DNA of 58,149 nt. Source: Perkinsus olseni. Its lineage: Eukaryota; Perkinsozoa; Perkinsida; Perkinsidae. A model generated the notes under the pieces. That model saw nothing but the letters and a program-made list of their open reading frames with translations. It searched no databases and was not told the origin of the DNA. Every line of letters starts with the position of its first letter. The stretch's first letter is position 1. The position numbers and the translations under genes are program-made. This document shows, one piece after another, positions 52,839-58,149 of the stretch. The stretch covers positions 1 to 58,149 of the forward strand of contig JABANP010000326.1 in the NCBI GenBank assembly GCA_013115135.1, given 5' to 3'.

Positions 52839-52856
52839 ATTTCGTGGCGCAGTGAC
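52839..52856 (+). repeat. Same motif 3' of the helicase stop codon
   Basis: AATTTCGTGGCGCAGTGAC begins 57 nt after the helicase stop, so this copy is in the 3' UTR or intergenic DNA. It shows that the module is not restricted to introns. Confidence 0.85.
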
Positions 52857-53211
52857 GGTTGTGGTTGATGAGTTACTCTGAAACAGCGGTGGGCCCGTGT
52901 ACGTTTGCTGCGTTTACTGCGTTTGGACTAGCGTTATCATGCGAAGTGATATCAGTACACAACACATCGCGTCTGTCGCGTGGAACGCCTCGCGTAGAAC
53001 TCCTTTACACCATTTGCCGGTGAACCTCCAATGTTCGCGGGGAGGACTGCCGTGCCGATTACATGAAGGGAACGGTGCATCATCAATCAGAAATGGTTTT
53101 TATTATTGATTTGTTGTTGGGTTGTCGTAGATCGCCTTCCACGGGGAAGCTAGTGGGAATGCTCGATGATACTGTCACCTCTAGCTGTACTCAAGTTTTG
53201 TATTTGATCTG

Positions 53212-53946
53212 TTGTTCTCGACCTCGCAGCCCCGTCCCCGTGCCCCTCGCCCGGCCTGGCCGATCGTCAGGTCTCGTCGTCTGACCACTACCCTGGCACG
53301 ACGCTTCTCCCGAGTAACCTACGTCTCGGCCTACCTCGTCGTGCTGCTGCTCTTCCTCGGAGGTCTGCCTTACATCGGCCCTGACCATCCTGGCTGCCTT
53401 GCTGATCGATTACGCTGTTCGCAAATTCGGATACTCCACGCGCCAACCCGTTCACGTCTCCCTCCAGACGAAGGCCAATCTGCGGTGTATCGCGGCCGTC
53501 ATGATCATCGCGGGAGTCGCCTTTCTCATTTTCATCAGCATTCCGATTGGTGTGGTAGTGGCTCTCACAGGGGCCCTTCTCGAGGACGCCCTCGCTGGTC
53601 ACAGAGAGATAACTTCTATGAACGAGGGCCTGTCTTGCTGCCGTCAATGGTCGGCCGTCGTTTTCTACAGGAGAGTGATAATGTCGTTGAGCCTGAGGAT
53701 GCTCCGGCGGTTTGCTATCATAACACTGAGGCCTGCGAAGGAGGCTTTTCGTCGGGTTCCTGCTGCGCGATCTGTCTCGGCAGCGAGGCCTCGCCTCAGA
53801 TCCTTGTGGTCGAACTCACGCTGTGTCGTCATAGATTTCATTACTCCTGTTTGTTGGCTCATATCAGTTGGGCGTTGAGGAAGAGAACTGCTGCCCAGTG
53901 TCCGCTCTGTCGTGTGAAGTTGCTGATGCCACTGCAGGAAGGCTGA
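53212..53946 (+). CDS. Membrane-bound RING finger protein with two apparent frame changes
   Basis: An N-terminal basic region leads to a hydrophobic segment VSAYLVVLLLFLGGLPYI. The reading then continues best in the next frame as LTILAALLIDYAVRKFGYST and IAAVMIIAGVAFLIFISIPI with GVVVALTGALLEDALAG, which are clear membrane helices. It returns to the first frame as ESDNVVEPEDAPAVCYHNTE. The RING is CCAICLGSEASPQILVVELT, then LCRHRFHYSCLLAHI and AAQCPLCRVKLL (C-x2-C...C-x-H-x3-H/C...C-x2-C). It is probably a membrane E3 ubiquitin ligase. The +1 shift near 53383 and the compensating shift near 53608 could be sequencing errors, tiny introns or real lesions. The start codon is unresolved. Confidence 0.55.
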   Translation: MFSTSQPRPRAPRPAWPIVRSRRLTTTLARRFSRVTYVSAYLVVLLLFLGGLPYIGPDHPGCLADRLRCSQIRILHAPTRSRLPPDEGQSAVYRGRHDHRGSRLSHFHQHSDWCGSGSHRGPSRGRPRWSQRDNFYERGPVLLPSMVGRRFLQESDNVVEPEDAPAVCYHNTEACEGGFSSGSCCAICLGSEASPQILVVELTLCRHRFHYSCLLAHISWALRKRTAAQCPLCRVKLLMPLQEG

Positions 53947-54893
53947 GGAGCCCCTCGCTGGATGTACCATGATTCTGATGTTACTGATGTTTAGCTCGTT
54001 GTGTGCGAGTTGGAAAATGGGAGGATTTGCGGAAGGAGTGGTATGAATTTTCACCCGTGTTCGTCGACAAAGTCGTGCAAAGGTCTATCGGTCTGGGCTA
54101 GGCTCGGATAATCCTGCACGCATGCACACTTTGTCTCTGGCCAGCAGCGACCTAAGATACCACAATGTCCGATGGTCCAGCAGGCACGCGTCGGGCGCCG
54201 CCTTAGCCGTCTAATCTTAGCCGCCCTTCTCGTCGTAGCCCGCCAGACTGCACTGCAAACTCCCAGGGTACTCCACCTCAACTGCTGTGCTTCCGCGGTG
54301 GCTACAGCTGTTGCTGCTGCTAGGTCGTACGGATGTACCTGGACGTGTCGATCTCAACTCCTTCGGTGCATGCTGTTGATGACATCTTGTGTGGCAGTGA
54401 GGCGGAAGTAGGCCCACCAACGGGTTTTCATGTTGTATTTATAGCCTCACACGCTCTCACTGATCTGATCACAGCTCGGCATTTGGTGTAGTTTCCACTA
54501 GTTTTAGTACTTCCAGTATTAGAGTTTCACCCGCGATGAAAAAACGTATTTTACGTTATGAAATTCACAATAAAGTGAAAAACGCGCATGACAAAGAAGG
54601 TGTTCCACCCCGAGTAACCTCTGTAGCGATTTTCGAGATTGTCGCTTCGTGAAAAACGGCAATTGGCGTCTCACGGGTGAAATTCCTTTGGCACTGGTAA
54701 ATCCATTGTCCACGAACAACAATCTTGTCTCAATACTTAAATAGCCTAAGCTTTGAGCTTTGCCCACCAAATCTTCCCGCTGCGGCACATTGGCAACGGT
54801 TCACTTCCGCGGAAGGAGTAGAGAAGGATGAGTTAGTCGTCCACACCAGCAGGCAGTCGATTCCCTTCCGAGCTCTGGTCTTCCTCGATTGCT
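53947..54893. other. Intergenic stretch
   Basis: No gene supported. A CCTAAGATACC word (reverse of the GTATCTTAGG core) occurs at about 54150, and a TTTCACCCGCGATGAAAAAACG and inverted CGGGTGAAATT pair flank 54528-54690. Confidence 0.35.
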
Positions 54894-56927
54894 ATGAACA
54901 GTCAGCTCTCACCGATCCACGCTTTAGCGTTATCCGAATACAGCTCGTCCCTTTACTGGCAGGAGCCTGTCAGCGTCCTCGTGCCCAATGTGAGGGTCGG
55001 GCACTCGCTGTCCAGGTTCTGCTCCATCGGGCTCTGGCCTCCTGGACCCGACTGCCTCTGGATAGAGTAGGCCTGCTCCACTGCATTCAACTGGTCACGA
55101 CTACGACTACGACAGCGTCGCCATCGCGGAGTACATCACCAACTCAGCGCACAACGAGTTCTTTTTCCACTACCACTACTGCGGTGAGATGAGTGGGGGA
55201 CGGTAGCTGTGAGAAGCGCGTGCTTCTTAGGTGCCATCGTCCTCAACCTTGCCTTCGAGAACTGCCTCTACTAAAGAAGGTTGCAGGTGTGAAAGTAGCA
55301 TAAAAATGACAGAATAATTGTGTTTTCGAAGATACCACCCGGCCTCGTGTAACGACGTCGGCGGCAGCTAGCACCTGGGTGAAGCCGGTGACGGTTACCT
55401 GCCCGACGCTGGCCGAGAGTAAGGACTTGAAGGTGGTCATGGAGAGCACTGAAGATGATGCTAACCGGTGGGGAATCTTGGACCACCATCGGTGCCACGC
55501 TTCGACCTAAGATACTGCGTCTCGGTGTGCGGAGTAGGGAGTTGGTGTAAGTGCGATGCTGCCGAGGGACAACCTAGGATATGCCAGCATGGACTGCTAC
55601 AACAATGCGGGTGATTCAACCTGACGCCCGATGGTCTCTGCTCTACAAGGGAATCTTAGCTTGATCCTGGCACTTGGCAGAGATGCACGCATGCGCATTT
55701 CTGTCAAGGTACAGGTTATGTGATTGCAGCCAGTTTTGTGGTGATCGGAATGGACGGCGACGTCTCTCAGCTTCAGAACAATCACAACGATTACGATATG
55801 AAGGGTCGGTGCAGTTCCAAGTCGAGCACCCGAGTCAGGCTGATCGAGTGCTGGAGGTCATCCGCTATAACCTCAGCGGCCTTGATAATGAGATCAACTC
55901 CCGAACTCAAGGAGGGCTCGTCCGCCCGGCTGTGGTGGGTGGAGGACTAGGGCAGGCCTCCCACGCACTCGGTCGCTCCGCCGAAGATTGCACTCTGATC
56001 ATGTTTCGTGTCCGATAGAGCCTGAGACCGTCCTATTTTTATGCTACTTTCACGACTATAACCGATATTCGCTTCAGATAGGTACCCGTACTCGAGGTCC
56101 TCGACCCATCCAAGCCATTGACGATGAATCCAGATTACCTCACCACCATCACCGCCACGATCTACCTCGAAGTGTTGCCGCAGTGGCAGCCGTCAATCAT
56201 GGCAGCCCCTCTCGCCCTCGCCGTGAAGACATTCTTCCGAACTCGGCTCGCCAGGGCCGACGTTACCGTTCGATCCGGCGTCCTGGTAACCGCTCGAGTT
56301 AACGAAACCACCCCTCGGGCGATGACAGAGTTGCTCATCGACCAGGATGCGTTCTTGGATGCAGTTCGCCTTGCCTTGGGGCCTGGGGTGTCCGTCGGGC
56401 ACTCCTTTCCGAGTCTGCTGGTGTACACTGATGAGTCGGGCGGGTCGTCGCCGGCTCCGAAAGACACTGCTGTTAAGGAGACCACATTCACTATCTTGTT
56501 AATTGTGATTTTGACGGCTGCCACGGTCGGCTGTGCCGTGGCCTGCTGTGTAATTTTTAAAATCGTTGCTCAGTATAAGCGGAGCGGTGCACCTCGAGAT
56601 TTCGAATTGGGCAAGGCGGGAGAGATCGCCAGCTCGAGGGCGGATGAGGAGACTACCTTGGACACGACCTCGATCAGCTACGTCCTGCCGGCGAGGTCGA
56701 TCACAATGTCCGACACATGCCTGTCTTTGGAAGGTAGCCGTTGTGTAGGGGGAAGGACGGTCGCATCTTGGGGTTATGGTCGGGAGTTACTAAGTGAATT
56801 TACGAATTTCAGCGGGGAATCGAGAGTGGCTCGATCTCAATTCGGAGCTACTAACATCAAGCTGAGATCAGACTATAATTCTACGTCGAAATGTGGCTGG
56901 AAGTATAAGACCCATAATGATATTTAA
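54894..56927 (+). CDS. Large single-pass surface protein, multi-exon (model partial)
   Basis: The ATG at 54894 gives MNSQLSPIHALALSEYSSSL and SVLVPNVRVGHSLSR. A 52-nt intron starting GTTCTGC and ending GAGTAG leads to PAPLHSTGHDYDYDSVAIAE and ITNSAHNEFFFHYHYC, with a GTGAGA donor near 55185. Further coding-like exons are VTTSAAASTWVKPVTVTCPT (about 55345-55510) and VQFQVEHPSQADRVLEVIRY (about 55810-55900). The large exon from about 56110 includes RLARADVTVRSGVLVTARVN and TELLIDQDAFLDAVRLALGP. A transmembrane helix (FTILLIVILTAATVGCAVAC) and a cytoplasmic tail rich in Ser/Thr (TTLDTTSISYVLPARSITMS) follow. Repeated beta-rich modules of this kind occur in alveolate surface proteins, but no named domain was recognised. 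Where coding ends between about 56790 and 56927 is unclear. Confidence 0.5.
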
Positions 56928-58149
56928 TTATGATAATCGGAAAGAATTTCCGGGCGGGGCGACAGGTCTCTTTGTTTGTCCGATCTCTCCTTCGTCGGTG
57001 CTCCATCACCGCTCGTTAACCATTCCACCACCCCTTGCTCAGGTGACACCGGAACCGCAGCAGGCACGTTATCTTCGTACGACTGAGTAGCGACAAGGGC
57101 GAGCTTCCCGTCGACTCTCTTCCTCTTAATTCTTCGATGGCGACCCCGCCAACTCTGTGTTATTCATTCATCGTCCTCGGTCTTGTTGTTTTGATAAAAT
57201 ATGGTAATTCACGTGAATCATGATCGATGCACGATTTTTCCTCACCGTGGCACTGTTTCGAGTTCATAGCAGTAATCAGTGGCTTCAGTCTGTTCGGCTG
57301 TCGCACAGACTGCGGTAAGGCCTTCTCAAGTTCCCAGATAGGAGATGGCAGAAAGCGACCGAAAATCCGCGTAGTGAAACGAGACGCCCCGGCGCGTGAG
57401 AAGAGCACTCTCATAGCGTTGAAGATAACACAAATTGAGTGGGTGGGCTCATCCTCTAGTCAGCACTGCTGACTCAGCAGGCATTTCAGCCAATTCGCTT
57501 GTCATGTTTGCAGACGAGAAATTCCCGAGAAAATGGTGTGAAGCGATAGCTCCAATAACAACGAATGAACCGAGTCCATTAGCTCAACGCTAAGAGATGT
57601 CGAACAAAATTGTGGCGACTAGAGAGTCTCTAGTACAGATTCGCAACATCTTTGTCGCGAAGTCATCGCGTTGACCACACGGTCGTAAATGCCGTTACCG
57701 GCGTACAGTCGAACCGGCGTACCGGGCGCGTCACACCTCAAAGCCTCCAATCACTCAGGGTCGAAGCCATGAATCTCAGGCCCGGGTTTCTCGGCCAGCA
57801 TCCTGGCGTGAAGGAGAGTGCCCAACTCTGGCGACTGACTGGAGCCTAGCTGTTACGGTATAGGACGGATGACTTATCGCATAACGCAATAATGGTCGAA
57901 GTAGCATCGAAAAGAGTTGAGCCCAAGTACAAAACAGGCTAAGCTGTGCGATGAACGAAATCTCGGGCGGCGGTATTTGGATAGTCACAGTACTACTGCA
58001 AGCCTTGCAGTTGCCCTTGAGACCGCGAGGTAAATTCAAGGGCACAGTCACTGTGCTCAACTGTTGGGCCTTAGCAAATGAGTTCGACCGAGAGGAAGAA
58101 CTGCGACCGCAAAAGAATGACTATGAAGAAATCCTTGTACAAAGATAAG
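56928..58149. other. Right edge, no confident gene
   Basis: No recognisable protein. An open plus-strand frame runs from 57951 off the window end (WIVTVLLQALQLPLRPRGK, then EEELRPQKNDYEEILV) and could be the beginning of a gene. A direct GACTAGAGAGTCTCTAGT inverted word is at about 57617-57634. Confidence 0.3.

Overview
This is nuclear DNA of a eukaryote with spliceosomal introns. The recognisable proteins are eukaryotic housekeeping or membrane genes: Utp22/NRAP, the retromer subunit VPS26, the AP-1 mu adaptin, a DDX19/Dbp5-type DEAD-box helicase, meiotic Hop2, a TPT/SLC35-type sugar-phosphate transporter and a GT17 glycosyltransferase. There are also LicD/fukutin-type membrane proteins, an ankyrin plus caspase-like protein, and CUE, BRCT and RING proteins. 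Coding is cut into many exons by very short GT-AG introns, many of 23-65 nt. GC is moderate and genes lie on both strands. The style (secreted single-TM proteins, tandem LicD-like genes, compact multi-exon genes) fits an alveolate protist. A Perkinsus-like organism is my best guess, but this is inference and not proven here.

Layout. 1-5.0 kb: a plus-strand gene with a basic C terminus (possibly CCDC174-like), a 70/140-bp hairpin tandem repeat in its intron, then a tandem-BRCT protein. 5.4-8.8 kb: a frameshifted tyrosine-recombinase relic and a duplicated 161-bp block in otherwise gene-poor DNA. 8.8-12.8 kb: two LicD-like membrane protein genes (minus) sharing a near-identical core. 12.9-18.1 kb: Utp22/NRAP (minus), whose introns hold many tRNA-like sequences. 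19.0-21.5 kb: two plus-strand genes (a secreted single-TM protein and a basic protein). 22.2-23.3 kb: a tRNA-Ser/tRNA-Arg cassette. 23.4-28.5 kb: VPS26 and an ankyrin plus caspase-like gene (minus). 28.7-30.2 kb: CUE-domain protein. 30.2-33.3 kb: repeats and an EGF-like membrane protein. 34.0-39.2 kb: TPT transporter, Hop2, a coiled-coil protein and GT17, all plus. 39.3-41.2 kb: a tandem 987-bp tRNA-Arg/tRNA-Ser cassette. 43-48.5 kb: a secreted protein and AP-1 mu (minus). 50-52.8 kb: DEAD-box helicase. 53-57 kb: membrane RING protein and a large single-TM surface protein.

The most striking signal is in the introns. Unrelated genes carry the same short sequence modules inside their introns, in both orientations: TTTCGTGGCGC-type cores, CTTCGCTGTGCGC, CTTCGCTCCGCT, GTAAGATAC at the 5' splice site with inverted GTATCTT, and 20-22 bp perfect palindromes. 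tRNA-like sequences also sit in introns. Together they suggest a population of mobile, introner-like introns.
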